Shown in pieces: positions 15,947 through 25,292 of a stretch of 64,000 bases of DNA. The stretch comes from Atopostipes sp963558565. Its GTDB lineage: Bacteria; Bacillota; Bacilli; Lactobacillales; Carnobacteriaceae_A. How positions within the stretch are numbered: position 1 is the first letter of the stretch; every line of letters starts with the position of its first letter. A program made the translations under genes and the position numbers. Under the pieces are notes generated by a model. That model was not told the DNA's origin, made no database searches, and was given only the letters and a program-made list of their open reading frames with translations. The DNA lies in NCBI GenBank assembly GCA_963558565.1, contig CAUWGX010000004.1:1-64000 (forward strand), read 5' to 3'.

Positions 15947-17509
15947 ATGGAATTACCTTTTGCTATAGCCTCTGCTATCGTTACTTTAATTATTGGGTTA
16001 GCGGTCGGCGCGCATTTTGCTAAAAAAAGCGCGGAACAAAGACAAGCTGATGCCAAACAAACAGCTGCACAAATTGTTGAAGATGCAAATAAAGAAGCTG
16101 ACATTGTAAAAAAAGAAGCGTTATTAGAGGCTCGAGAAGAAATTCACTCGCATCGAAATGAAGTGGAGTGGGATCTAAAAGAGCAACGCCAAGAAGTTTC
16201 TCTACAAGAAAGTCGACTCGATCAACGTGAAGATAATTTAAATCATAAAGAAAAGAATCTAAATGAAAGAGATGCCAATTTACAACATAAAGAGGCGAAA
16301 TTAGATCAACGTACTGAAAAAGTAGACAAGCTTGAAAAAGAAGTGGAACAAGACAAAGAGAAACAAGAAAAAGAATTAATGCGAATTTCAGCTCTTACTG
16401 AAGAAGAAGCACAAAACATTGTTCTTCGTAGAACTGAAGAAGAATTAGTCAATGAAATTGCCGTCATGGTCAAACAATCTGAACAAGAAATGAAAGCAGA
16501 TGTGAACCGACGGGCGAAAAGTTTAATTACCGAAGCGATCCAAAGAAGTGCTGCAGATCAAGTGGCAGAAACGACTGTTAGTGTCATTCACTTGCCAAAT
16601 GATGATATGAAAGGCCGCATTATTGGACGGGATGGTCGAAATATTCGAACAATCGAAAGCTTGACGGGAATGGACTTAATTATTGATGACACACCAGAAA
16701 CGGTCGTATTAAGTGGTTTCGATCCGATTCGTCGTGAGATTGCGAAGATGGCGCTTGAAAAATTAATTGCCGATGGTCGTATCCATCCCGGTAGAATTGA
16801 AGAAGCCGTCGAAAAATCACGCAAAGAAATGGACGAACGTATCCGAGAAATTGGTGAAGAAACCGTCTTTGACTTAGGCATTCACTCAATTCATCCAGAC
16901 TTAATTAAAATTATCGGACGTTTACAATTTAGAACGAGTTATGGTCAAAATGTACTCACTCACTCGATTGAAGTGGCCAAAATCGCAGGCATTTTAGCTG
17001 CTGAATTAGGCGAAGATGTACAATTGGCTAAACGAGCAGGCTTACTTCATGACATTGGAAAAGCGCTAGATGGTGAAGTTGAAGGGTCACACGTCGAAAT
17101 CGGTGCCCAGATTGCTATGCGTTATCAAGAAAAAGAGACCGTCATTAATGCGATTGCTTCTCACCATGGAGATGTAGAAGCAACAAGTATTATATCCGCA
17201 CTTATTCAAGCCGCAGATGCAGTCTCAGCCGCTAGACCTGGTGCTCGTAGTGAGTCACTTGAAAACTACTTGCAACGTCTTGAAAACCTTGAAGAAATTT
17301 CAAATAGCTTTGACGGCGTCAAAGAAAGTTATGCGATCCAAGCAGGACGCGAGATTCGTATTATTGTCCAACCAGATGAAATGGACGACGCACGAAGCAT
17401 TGGACTTGCTCGCAATGTTCGAAAAGAAATTGAAGATAAAATGGATTACCCTGGAAATATTAAAGTAACGGTAATACGTGAAACAAGAGTTGTTGAATAC
17501 GCAAAATAA
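15947..17509 (+). CDS. rny: Ribonuclease Y
   Basis: 520 residues, the standard length. RNase Y is the membrane-anchored endoribonuclease that starts mRNA decay in Firmicutes. Domains in order: an N-terminal membrane helix (about 3-22), a long charged coiled coil (30-180), a KH domain with the GRIIGRDGRNI loop at 223-233, and an HD domain with LLHDIGKA at 366-373 that binds the catalytic metal. A strong AGGTG-type site precedes the ATG. The gene has its own promoter and terminator. Its usual partner ymdB lies downstream but is separated by a glucosaminidase gene. Confidence 0.98.
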   Translation: MELPFAIASAIVTLIIGLAVGAHFAKKSAEQRQADAKQTAAQIVEDANKEADIVKKEALLEAREEIHSHRNEVEWDLKEQRQEVSLQESRLDQREDNLNHKEKNLNERDANLQHKEAKLDQRTEKVDKLEKEVEQDKEKQEKELMRISALTEEEAQNIVLRRTEEELVNEIAVMVKQSEQEMKADVNRRAKSLITEAIQRSAADQVAETTVSVIHLPNDDMKGRIIGRDGRNIRTIESLTGMDLIIDDTPETVVLSGFDPIRREIAKMALEKLIADGRIHPGRIEEAVEKSRKEMDERIREIGEETVFDLGIHSIHPDLIKIIGRLQFRTSYGQNVLTHSIEVAKIAGILAAELGEDVQLAKRAGLLHDIGKALDGEVEGSHVEIGAQIAMRYQEKETVINAIASHHGDVEATSIISALIQAADAVSAARPGARSESLENYLQRLENLEEISNSFDGVKESYAIQAGREIRIIVQPDEMDDARSIGLARNVRKEIEDKMDYPGNIKVTVIRETRVVEYAK

Positions 17510-17523
17510 ATATTAAATAACAG

Positions 17524-17566
17524 ACGTCTATTCCTGATCTTGAGTGATCTGGATAGGCGTTTTTTT
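17524..17566 (+). terminator. rny terminator
   Basis: ACGTCTATTCC pairs with GGATAGGCGT around a 16-base loop, followed by seven Ts. Confidence 0.85.
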
Positions 17567-17742
17567 ATGGGGAAATTTGGAGTGTTTATGATTTCAAATG
17601 TTACAAAAGCATCCCCGATAGACAAAAACCTGCAAAGAAGTTATCAATTCTATAACAATGAGGCTTAGGATTTGTGTCTAAAACTCGCATCCTTTATACT
17701 TTCATTCGCGCTAAAAAAGCGTTAAAGGAGATAGAGTTTAAA

Positions 17743-18591
17743 ATGATGATTCATATGTTTTTTAGTTTATTTGCAGTTGTTCAGTTATTACTACCTGCAG
17801 ATCTTCAATCCTCATTGGCGGACGAAACAAATCCTGCACAAGTAGAAACAAAAAATGAGGAACGAAAATTGCCGAAATTTGAAAACTATATCAAAGATGT
17901 CTTGGACTTTTTGACCGAAGAAGCACAACCTGTCACAACTTTAGAAACGGATAAGCGAGCAGCAGAAGCCGCTGAGCCTGAACCCGAATTGACGCCGGAA
18001 GAAGAGCAACTCCTTGCCTTAAAAGAATGGCAGATGCGTTTCCCGGTATTTGAAGAAGCTTCCACACAAACAGCATTTATTGAAACGATCGCACCAGCAG
18101 CCGTCTTAATTGCGAACGAACATGATATTTATCCCTCGGTGATGATTGCGCAAGCGAGTTTGGAATCAAGCTGGGGCCAATCTGAGTTGGCGCAAACCTA
18201 TAATAATTTAATGGGAACGAAAGGTAGCTGGGAAGGTGAGAGTGTAACGGCACGTACGCGAGAAGATGTAGAGGGCGACAGTATCTATATCCAGGCAGAC
18301 TTTAGTGTCTATGATTCGTGGGCTGATTCCCTTTACCGTTACGGAAACTTGATGAAAAATGGTTTAGAGTGGGATGCAGAATACTACAGTGGCACTTGGC
18401 GTGAAAACACAGACAGTTATACCGATGCGACGGCATGGTTACAAGATCGCTATGCCACCGACAGCGCTTATGCTGAAAAGTTAAACGAAACGATTCAAAG
18501 TTATGATTTAGAGCGCTATGATGAGATGGAAGCTTTTGACGAAAGTCTAGAAGAAACACTGGCACAGCTTCGCCTAGAAGATGAAAAATAA
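17743..18591 (+). CDS. Secreted glucosaminidase-domain peptidoglycan hydrolase
   Basis: 282 residues from the ATG at 17743, 12 bases after AAAGGAG; the alternative start at 17746 is equally possible. A hydrophobic N-terminus (about 4-26, ending 'SSLADE') looks like a signal peptide. A charged stretch rich in Glu and Pro (about 60-95) leads to a C-terminal glucosaminidase domain (PF01832 type, about 108-265) with the catalytic-acid motif 'ASLESSWG' (Glu141) and 'NNLMGTKGSW'. It should cleave the glycan backbone of peptidoglycan. There are no LysM or other wall-binding repeats, so it may act near the membrane. It sits alone between rny and ymdB with its own terminator. Confidence 0.85.
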   Translation: MMIHMFFSLFAVVQLLLPADLQSSLADETNPAQVETKNEERKLPKFENYIKDVLDFLTEEAQPVTTLETDKRAAEAAEPEPELTPEEEQLLALKEWQMRFPVFEEASTQTAFIETIAPAAVLIANEHDIYPSVMIAQASLESSWGQSELAQTYNNLMGTKGSWEGESVTARTREDVEGDSIYIQADFSVYDSWADSLYRYGNLMKNGLEWDAEYYSGTWRENTDSYTDATAWLQDRYATDSAYAEKLNETIQSYDLERYDEMEAFDESLEETLAQLRLEDEK

Positions 18592-18601
18592 GAGATAAGG
18601 A

Positions 18602-18636
18602 AATCGGACGTCGTGAATATGCGTCCGATTTTTTTG
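18602..18636 (+). terminator. Terminator of the glucosaminidase gene
   Basis: AATCGGACG pairs with CGTCCGATT, followed by six Ts. Confidence 0.9.
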
Positions 18637-18750
18637 TGCAAGCGAGTGGCTGAACAGGAAGTGCCGTGTATAGCTTGGGAATTGTGACACACGAAACATC
18701 TATCCGCGATAAAATTTATACAGGGTTCCGCAAACAAATGATATTCTTGA

Positions 18751-18830
18751 TATAATAGAAAAGAAGGAAGGTTTTAAAGGGAAAACTGCAGAAACCTTTT
18801 TTGCTTTCACCCCCTGAGTATTGATAAAAT
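18751..18830 (+). promoter_or_regulatory. ymdB upstream region: two -10 boxes with an attenuator-like hairpin between
   Basis: A TATAAT at 18751-18756 is followed 11 bases later by a terminator-like hairpin (AAGGTTT 18768-18774 with AAACCTT 18792-18798, then TTTT). A second promoter, TTGCTT (18801-18806) and TAAAAT (18825-18830) with an 18-bp spacer, lies after it. A transcript from the first promoter would meet the hairpin at once. Confidence 0.5.
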
Positions 18831-18860
18831 AGAGAAGAGAAATCTAGAAGAGGTGTAGGT

Positions 18861-19664
18861 GTGAAAATATTATTTATTGGCGATGTGGTGGGAAAAGTAG
18901 GCCAAAAAATGGTGGCTGATTATCTTCCCCGTTTACGCCAAGTTTATAAACCACAAGTGGTGATTGCAAACGGAGAGAACGCTGCGGATGGACGCGGGTT
19001 GACGGAAAAAATTTACAAGAAATTTTTGTCGCTAGGTGTGGATGTGATTACGATGGGCAATCACACGTGGGACCATTATGATATTTATAATTTTATTGAG
19101 GACGCAACCAGTCTGATCCGACCGGCGAACTATGAACGCAATGAGGAAGTTCCTGGGGTGGGGATGCGAATTATCCGTTTGAATGATCAAAAACTAGCCG
19201 TGATTAATTTATTTGGCCGTTCCTTTATGGGCAGTTTTGACGATCCTTTTCGTGTAGGCGATGAATTAATTGCGGAAGCCAAAAAAGAGACGGATCATAT
19301 ATTTATTGACTTTCATGCGGAAGCAACGAGTGAAAAACAGGCTGCGGGTTGGTATTTTGATGGCAAAGTCTCTGCGATTGTGGGGACCCATACCCATGTG
19401 CAAACAAATGATGCCCGCATTTTGAGCCAAGGAACAGCGTACCAGACAGATGTGGGGATGACCGGTTTTTATGAGGGCATTTTAGGCATGAAAAAAGAAT
19501 CAATTATTGAAAATTTCCGGACCCAAATGCCGACACGTTTTATGACACCGGATAGCGGTGAAGGGCAGCTAAATGCGTGTCTAGTGGAAACCGATAATAA
19601 AACAGGATTAGCCAAAAGTATGCAGGCGATTCGAATCGACAGTGATACTTTATTTATGAATTAA
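18861..19664 (+). CDS. ymdB: YmdB-type metallophosphoesterase
   Basis: 267 residues from a GTG at 18861. It belongs to the TIGR00282 family; the Bacillus subtilis member is a 2',3'-cyclic-nucleotide phosphodiesterase that affects biofilm and motility decisions. Dinuclear-metal motifs are present: 'FIGDVVGKVG', 'ANGENAADG', 'MGNHTWDH', 'DFHAEATSEKQA' and 'GTHTHVQTND'. It precedes mutS by 36 bases and is probably co-transcribed with mutSL. In B. subtilis it directly follows rny; here a wall hydrolase intervenes. Confidence 0.95.
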   Translation: MKILFIGDVVGKVGQKMVADYLPRLRQVYKPQVVIANGENAADGRGLTEKIYKKFLSLGVDVITMGNHTWDHYDIYNFIEDATSLIRPANYERNEEVPGVGMRIIRLNDQKLAVINLFGRSFMGSFDDPFRVGDELIAEAKKETDHIFIDFHAEATSEKQAAGWYFDGKVSAIVGTHTHVQTNDARILSQGTAYQTDVGMTGFYEGILGMKKESIIENFRTQMPTRFMTPDSGEGQLNACLVETDNKTGLAKSMQAIRIDSDTLFMN

Positions 19665-19700
19665 AGCAAGATATTTAGAGAGATTAGAGGAGTGAAAGGA

Positions 19701-22337
19701 TTGCCTCAAGATACAGAACAGACACCAATGATGAAGCAATATTTTGAGATCAAAAAAGAATACCCCAATGAGTTTTTATTTTTTAGGCTCGGGGATTTTT
19801 ATGAATTATTTTACGAAGATGCGATTAAAGCTTCGCAAATTTTAGAAGTCACCTTGACGAGCCGGAATAAAAACGCCAAAGAGCCGGTACCAATGGCGGG
19901 CGTTCCGCATCATTCGGCGCAAGGTTATATTGATACGCTGATTGAAAAAGGCTATAAGGTAGCGATTTGTGAGCAGGTGGAAGACCCCAAAGAAGCTAAA
20001 GGGATGGTGAAGCGTGAAGTAGTGCAAGTCATCACCCCTGGAACTGTGATGCAAGGGGATGTTGTTCATGAAAATGAGAACAACTACTTAGCGGCGGTGT
20101 TAGAACAGCAAGGCACTTTTGCTTTAGCGTATGTTGATTTAACGACGGGTGAGCTGCGAGCGACTAAGCTGGCTTCGCCATCTGAAGTGTATAGTGAAAT
20201 TGCGGGCCTAGAAGTGAAAGAAGTGCTTTTTTACGAAGGAGAAAATGTGGCTTTACGGACGGAACTGGAAAAACGTTTAGGTATTGTCTTTTCTTTTCTA
20301 AATAAAGAAGCAGAAGGTATGGAGGCAGCAACCTTTGACGAAGTGACCACCGCGATTGAGGATGAAACGTTACTTCCGGTATTGGAATTATTATTAAATT
20401 ATTTAGCGAAAACGCAAATGCGAAGCTTAGATCATTTACAAAAAGCGGAAGCTTACGATACGACGCACTATTTAATGTACACTCAAGAAGTGCGCCGTAA
20501 TTTAGAGCTAACGACCTCGCTGCGGGATGGCACACGCGATGGAACGCTCTTATGGGTGCTAGATCAGACCAAAACAGCGATGGGCGGACGGATGTTGCGC
20601 AGTTGGCTCGATAAGCCTTTAATCAATAAAGAAGCCATCACAAACCGACAAGACTTAGTAGAGAGTATGATGAATCATTTCTTTGAACGCACGGATCTCA
20701 ATGAAGTCTTGACGCGCGTGTATGATTTGGAGCGTTTAGCCGGGCGCGTCGCTTATGGTACGGTGAACGCACGGGATTTGATTCAATTAAAACGATCGCT
20801 GGAACAAATTCCGCAAGTGATTGAAATCTTATCGCTGATGAATGTGGATGGTGTTTGGGACGAGCTACTAGCGCAAATAGATCCTGTCGAAGAAGTAACC
20901 ACCTTGTTGGAACAAGCGATTGAAGATGAGCCGCCGATATCCATTACAGAAGGTGAAATTATTAAAGATCACTTTCATGAGCAGTTGGACAAATATCGCG
21001 ACGCCATGACCAACGGCAAACAGTGGCTAGCGGAATTAGAAGCCAAAGAACGAGAAGCCACCGGGATTCGCAACCTAAAAGTTGGTTTTAATAAGGTGTT
21101 TGGTTACTTTATCGAAGTGACGAAAGCGAACCTGGAACGTTTAGAAGAAGGGCGTTATGAGCGAAAACAGACGTTGACGAATTCGGAACGTTTTATTACG
21201 CCGGAACTTAAAGAGATGGAATCAACCATTTTAGAAGCGGAAGAAAAATCGCAAGCGTTGGAGTATGAATTATTTGTTAGCGTGCGTGAACAGGTGAAGG
21301 AAGAAATTGAACGACTGCAGAAGTTAGCGCGCCTGGTTGCGCAAATCGATGTGTTGCAAAGTTTTGCACAGGTGAGTGAAGATTACCATTATACTCGACC
21401 AACTTTCCATGCAGAGAGCCAAGATATTCGGATTGAAGAAGGACGCCATCCGGTGGTTGAACGCGTAATGGAACAACAAGAATATGTGCCGAATGATGTA
21501 TCGCTCGCTGATGGCACGGATATTTTGTTGATTACAGGACCGAATATGTCGGGTAAAAGTACGTATATGCGCCAAGTCGCGTTGATTATTATTATGGCGC
21601 AGATGGGTTGTTTTATTCCGGCCGACCAAGCCGCCTTACCGATCTTTGATCAAGTTTTCGCCCGTATCGGAGCGATGGATGATTTAATTTCGGGACAGAG
21701 TACGTTTATGGTCGAAATGAATGAAACAAACCAAGCCATTTCGAATGCAACACCCAATAGTTTATTGTTATTTGATGAAATTGGCCGGGGAACGGCGACT
21801 TATGATGGGATGGCTTTAGCGGAAGCGATTATTGAATTTGTGCATGATAAAGTAGGGGCTAAAACTTTATTTTCTACCCACTATCATGAATTGACTGTTT
21901 TAGAAGAACGATTGGAACATCTTCAAAATATCCATGTCGGAGCGGTGGAAGAAGACGGCAACTTAGTCTTTCTGCATAAAATGGCGCCCGGTTCTGCCGA
22001 TAAAAGTTATGGCGTGCAAGTGGCCAAGCTTGCAGGTTTACCGTCGTCTTTACTTCAACGAGCTTCTACTATTTTAGAAGCCTTAGAACAAAAAAATGCG
22101 GAGTCCCCGATCGTTTCCGAACCAACAACCGAAACGGAAACAACAGCGGAAACCACCCCAACAAAAGCAGAAACAGAAACAGTAGAAGACGCCGGCCAGA
22201 TGTCTTTATTTGATGGCACGTGGTCACCGGAGGAAGAAGAAGTCTTAAAAGACTTGCAGAAATTGGACGTGATGAACCTCACGCCCCTCCAAGCGATGAA
22301 TGTGTTAAATGAATTACAAAATAAATTACAAAGTTAA
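19701..22337 (+). CDS. mutS: DNA mismatch repair protein MutS
   Basis: 878 residues if translation starts at TTG 19701, 7 bases after AGGAG; the GTG at 19692 would almost touch the binding site. MutS recognises mismatches and small loops. Near the N-terminus the mismatch-binding segment reads 'FFRLGDFYELF' with the Phe-x-Glu pair following in 'YELFYEDA'. The ATPase has Walker A GPNMSGKST (613-621), 'FDEIGRGTATYDG' (Walker B) and 'STHYHEL'. A Thr/Glu-rich linker (about 805-835) separates the ATPase from the C-terminal 'MSLFDG' region. It is co-directional with mutL, 31 bases downstream. Confidence 0.98.
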   Translation: MPQDTEQTPMMKQYFEIKKEYPNEFLFFRLGDFYELFYEDAIKASQILEVTLTSRNKNAKEPVPMAGVPHHSAQGYIDTLIEKGYKVAICEQVEDPKEAKGMVKREVVQVITPGTVMQGDVVHENENNYLAAVLEQQGTFALAYVDLTTGELRATKLASPSEVYSEIAGLEVKEVLFYEGENVALRTELEKRLGIVFSFLNKEAEGMEAATFDEVTTAIEDETLLPVLELLLNYLAKTQMRSLDHLQKAEAYDTTHYLMYTQEVRRNLELTTSLRDGTRDGTLLWVLDQTKTAMGGRMLRSWLDKPLINKEAITNRQDLVESMMNHFFERTDLNEVLTRVYDLERLAGRVAYGTVNARDLIQLKRSLEQIPQVIEILSLMNVDGVWDELLAQIDPVEEVTTLLEQAIEDEPPISITEGEIIKDHFHEQLDKYRDAMTNGKQWLAELEAKEREATGIRNLKVGFNKVFGYFIEVTKANLERLEEGRYERKQTLTNSERFITPELKEMESTILEAEEKSQALEYELFVSVREQVKEEIERLQKLARLVAQIDVLQSFAQVSEDYHYTRPTFHAESQDIRIEEGRHPVVERVMEQQEYVPNDVSLADGTDILLITGPNMSGKSTYMRQVALIIIMAQMGCFIPADQAALPIFDQVFARIGAMDDLISGQSTFMVEMNETNQAISNATPNSLLLFDEIGRGTATYDGMALAEAIIEFVHDKVGAKTLFSTHYHELTVLEERLEHLQNIHVGAVEEDGNLVFLHKMAPGSADKSYGVQVAKLAGLPSSLLQRASTILEALEQKNAESPIVSEPTTETETTAETTPTKAETETVEDAGQMSLFDGTWSPEEEEVLKDLQKLDVMNLTPLQAMNVLNELQNKLQS

Positions 22338-22368
22338 AAAAGTTAAACGAAGAAGGGAGGCGGACGCA

Positions 22369-24282
22369 ATGGCCACTATTGAAATACTTAGTCAATCACT
22401 AGCAAACCAAATCGCCGCGGGAGAGGTAGTCGAACGACCTGCTTCTGTGGTCAAAGAGTTAGTGGAAAATGCTATTGATGCGGGCAGTACGCAAATCAAA
22501 GTGGAGATTGAAGAAGCGGGACTGCAAAAAATTGTGATTACGGATAATGGTGCGGGTATTGGGGCGGACGATGTTGAACGAGCCTTTGAACGCCACGCAA
22601 CCAGTAAATTATACACCACGGATGAATTGTTTCGGATCCGGACCCTTGGCTTTCGTGGAGAAGCTTTACCGAGTATTGCTTCTGTTTCAGAGCTAACGAT
22701 TGAAACGGCCCAAGCAGGGAAAAAGGGGAAACGATTATATTTAGAAGGCGGCGAGATTGTCGAAAATACTTCTGCCCCGGCGCGCCGTGGGACCACAATT
22801 AAAGTGGAACAATTATTTTACAACACGCCGGCTCGTTTAAAACATATTCGCTCCTTGAAAACCGAGATCTCGCACGTGACCAACTATATGAACCGCTTCG
22901 CCTTGGCTAATCCGAGTATTTCCTTTGAATTTTATAATGAAGGGAACTTACTGTTGAAATCAGTCGGAAATGGCGATGTCCGCCAAGCGATCGCGGGAGT
23001 TTATGGAGTAAATGTAGCCCGTAAAATGCGCGCAATCGAAGCGGAGAACTTTGATTTTAGAGTAACGGGCTATACGTCCTTGCCGGAATTGACACGTGCG
23101 AATAACTCTTATATTACTTTAATTGTTAATGGCCGTCATATTCGAAACTTTGCGCTCACGCGCGCAGTGACAGCCGGCTACGGTTCAACCTTAATGATCG
23201 GACGTTTTCCAATAAGTGTTATCAATATTGAGATGGATCCTTTATTGCTGGATGTCAACGTGCATCCGACCAAACAGCAGATCCGTATCAGTTCGGAAGA
23301 CGAACTGGGGCAGTTAATCCAAGAAGTCATCCATGAAACGATGCACCAAGAAGTCCGGATTCCTGGTTCAGTGGCTGAAGAAACTCGTTCAGCACCGCAA
23401 CCACTGACAGAAAAGCCGGAACAAATGAATTTTGAATTCCGAACGGAACAGCGACCCCAAACAAGTTTTGCTTTTCCGGAAGAAAAGCAGAGAGAGTTTC
23501 AAAAGGAGCCACCACAACCGCCCTTGCCGGACGATTATCCTGCAGCAACGGAATATGTAGCGGAAACCGAAAATGGCCTTGAGGAAGCGGAAGCCGCCTC
23601 GCATTTGACGCATCGTGTCGATGAGGAAGAGTCAGCGCTGGCTTTGGCAGAAACGGCGGAACGGAAAAATTATAATGAAGAAGCCACGAGTCAATTCCCA
23701 GAACTAGAATATATCGGGCAGTTGCATGGCACTTATTTACTGACACAAAACACCGAAGGCTTATTCTTTATTGACCAGCATGCCGCCCAAGAGCGGATCA
23801 AATATGAGTATTATAAAGAACAATTAGCCGATACGGGTGTGTCAATGCAGGAGTTGTTGGTGCCGATTGTGTTGGAGTATCCGAGTGATGAAGTGCTCAT
23901 TATTTCGGATCATTTAGACACTTTAGCGGATGCAGGCGTGAGTTTGGAACCTTTTGGTCAAAATAGTTTTATCGTGCGGGAACATCCTACCTGGATCATT
24001 CCGGGCCAAGAACAAGATACAATCGAAGAGATGATTGACTTTTTCTTAGAACAAAAAAATCTGTCCGTCGGCATGTTTCGCGAAGCCACAGCGATTATGA
24101 TGAGCTGTAAACGGTCCATCAAAGCGAACCATCGTTTAAGTGATGAGGAAGCGGTCGCTTTAATTGAGCAGTTACCCCAATGCGAAAATCCTTATAATTG
24201 TCCCCATGGGCGTCCCGTCGTCGTGAAAATGACCACGCGTGATTTAGAGAAAATGTTCAAACGTATTCAAGACAGTCATTAA
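22369..24282 (+). CDS. mutL: DNA mismatch repair endonuclease MutL
   Basis: 637 residues from the ATG at 22369, 8 bases after GGGAGG. MutL couples mismatch recognition to strand nicking. The N-terminal GHKL ATPase is intact ('ENAIDAG', 'DNGAGI', 'FRGEALPSIASVS'). A Pro/Glu-rich linker spans about 345-440. The C-terminal endonuclease domain has DQHAAQER at 469-476 and CPHGRP at 611-616, so it is the nicking type found in bacteria without MutH. It is co-transcribed with mutS. Confidence 0.98.
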   Translation: MATIEILSQSLANQIAAGEVVERPASVVKELVENAIDAGSTQIKVEIEEAGLQKIVITDNGAGIGADDVERAFERHATSKLYTTDELFRIRTLGFRGEALPSIASVSELTIETAQAGKKGKRLYLEGGEIVENTSAPARRGTTIKVEQLFYNTPARLKHIRSLKTEISHVTNYMNRFALANPSISFEFYNEGNLLLKSVGNGDVRQAIAGVYGVNVARKMRAIEAENFDFRVTGYTSLPELTRANNSYITLIVNGRHIRNFALTRAVTAGYGSTLMIGRFPISVINIEMDPLLLDVNVHPTKQQIRISSEDELGQLIQEVIHETMHQEVRIPGSVAEETRSAPQPLTEKPEQMNFEFRTEQRPQTSFAFPEEKQREFQKEPPQPPLPDDYPAATEYVAETENGLEEAEAASHLTHRVDEEESALALAETAERKNYNEEATSQFPELEYIGQLHGTYLLTQNTEGLFFIDQHAAQERIKYEYYKEQLADTGVSMQELLVPIVLEYPSDEVLIISDHLDTLADAGVSLEPFGQNSFIVREHPTWIIPGQEQDTIEEMIDFFLEQKNLSVGMFREATAIMMSCKRSIKANHRLSDEEAVALIEQLPQCENPYNCPHGRPVVVKMTTRDLEKMFKRIQDSH

Positions 24283-24400
24283 TTTTCGAAGTGGGTCTAA
24301 GCATAATGCTAGAAAAAATTATAGCCGTGATCTAAAATGATAGTGAGTCATAAAGAGTGATTGGAACAGAATACTTACTTTTGAAAGGAAGCGATTATTC

Positions 24401-24622
24401 ATGGCAAAAGATGAACAGTCAAAAAAAGAACATGACGAAACGCAAGATGATACTCAAAAGAAAGAATTAATGGATGAGCAGTATGAATTCGGTTTGAATG
24501 AAGAGGTTCGCGAAGAAATTGAAGACCAAGAAGACGATGGTCACAAAGAACCTAAAGATAAAGCAGATCGTGACGATGTCGTGATTGATGAAAAAGAAGT
24601 GAAAGACGAGACCGACAAATAA
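24401..24622 (+). CDS. Small, highly charged protein of unknown function
   Basis: 73 residues, more than half Asp, Glu or Lys, with no cysteine or tryptophan and no hydrophobic segment. It is likely disordered. A good GAAAGGAAG site lies 9 bases before the ATG, and a strong terminator follows 22 bases after the stop, so it looks like a real small gene and not a chance frame. It stands between mutL and msrB on the same strand. I do not recognise a family. Confidence 0.65.
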   Translation: MAKDEQSKKEHDETQDDTQKKELMDEQYEFGLNEEVREEIEDQEDDGHKEPKDKADRDDVVIDEKEVKDETDK

Positions 24623-24644
24623 TTGTTGCATTGAAAAGAAGCAA

Positions 24645-24693
24645 AAAGTGCTCAAACTCCCTTTAAAAGGCGAGTTTAGAGCACTTTGTTTTA
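24645..24693 (+). terminator. Terminator after the small charged protein gene
   Basis: AAAGTGCTC and AAACTC pair with GAGTTT and GAGCACTTT, with an inner CCTTTTAAAAGG-like loop closure, then GTTTT. Confidence 0.88.
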
Positions 24694-24735
24694 CATGAAA
24701 TCCTATTCTTGGTAAAATAATAAAGAGGGGATATT

Positions 24736-25179
24736 ATGATGAACAAAAAAGAAACAAAAGAAGAATTAAAAGAACGTTTAACACCCGAACAATATGCGGT
24801 TACTCAAGAAAATGCGACCGAACGTGCATTTACTGGTGAGTATGATGACTTTTACGAAGATGGTATTTTCGTGGATGTGGTGAGTGGCGAGCCGCTCTTT
24901 TCATCGAACGATAAATACGATGCGGGTTGTGGCTGGCCTTCTTTCACCCAACCGATTAAAAAACGTGGCGTTACTGAACACCGCGATCAATCCTTTGGGA
25001 TGGAACGAACAGAAGTGAGAAGCCGTGAAGCAGACTCACATTTAGGCCATGTCTTTACCGACGGCCCGCAAGCAAAAGGTGGCTTACGCTACTGTGTCAA
25101 CTCAGCAGCGATGCGTTTTGTTCCGAAAAAAGAACTAGAAAACGAAGGGTATGGCGAATACCTCGCGGAATTCGAATAA
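24736..25179 (+). CDS. msrB: Peptide-methionine (R)-S-oxide reductase MsrB
   Basis: 147 residues. It repairs methionine-R-sulfoxide in proteins. The catalytic cysteine is Cys120 in 'RYCVNSAA' and the resolving cysteine is Cys65 in 'AGCGWPSF'. The two CxxC zinc pairs of other MsrB forms are absent, so this is the zinc-free type. A GAGGGG site precedes the ATG at 24736. No msrA lies beside it. It has hairpin terminators on both sides and is expected to be a single transcription unit. Confidence 0.96.
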   Translation: MMNKKETKEELKERLTPEQYAVTQENATERAFTGEYDDFYEDGIFVDVVSGEPLFSSNDKYDAGCGWPSFTQPIKKRGVTEHRDQSFGMERTEVRSREADSHLGHVFTDGPQAKGGLRYCVNSAAMRFVPKKELENEGYGEYLAEFE

Positions 25180-25213
25180 AAGAACGAACCCTATAAAATG
25201 AAAAAAATAGATT

Positions 25214-25243
25214 GGCCCTAGCATTTAGGCTAGGGCCTTTCTG
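25214..25243 (+). terminator. msrB terminator
   Basis: GGCCCTAGC pairs with GGCTAGGGCC around a short loop, followed by TTTCTGT. The TATAAT of the ruvA promoter follows at once (25247-25252). Confidence 0.85.
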
Positions 25244-25292
25244 TGTTATAATGAGAAGGAATTTTGGAAATAAGTGAGGAGCTATTCGAAAA

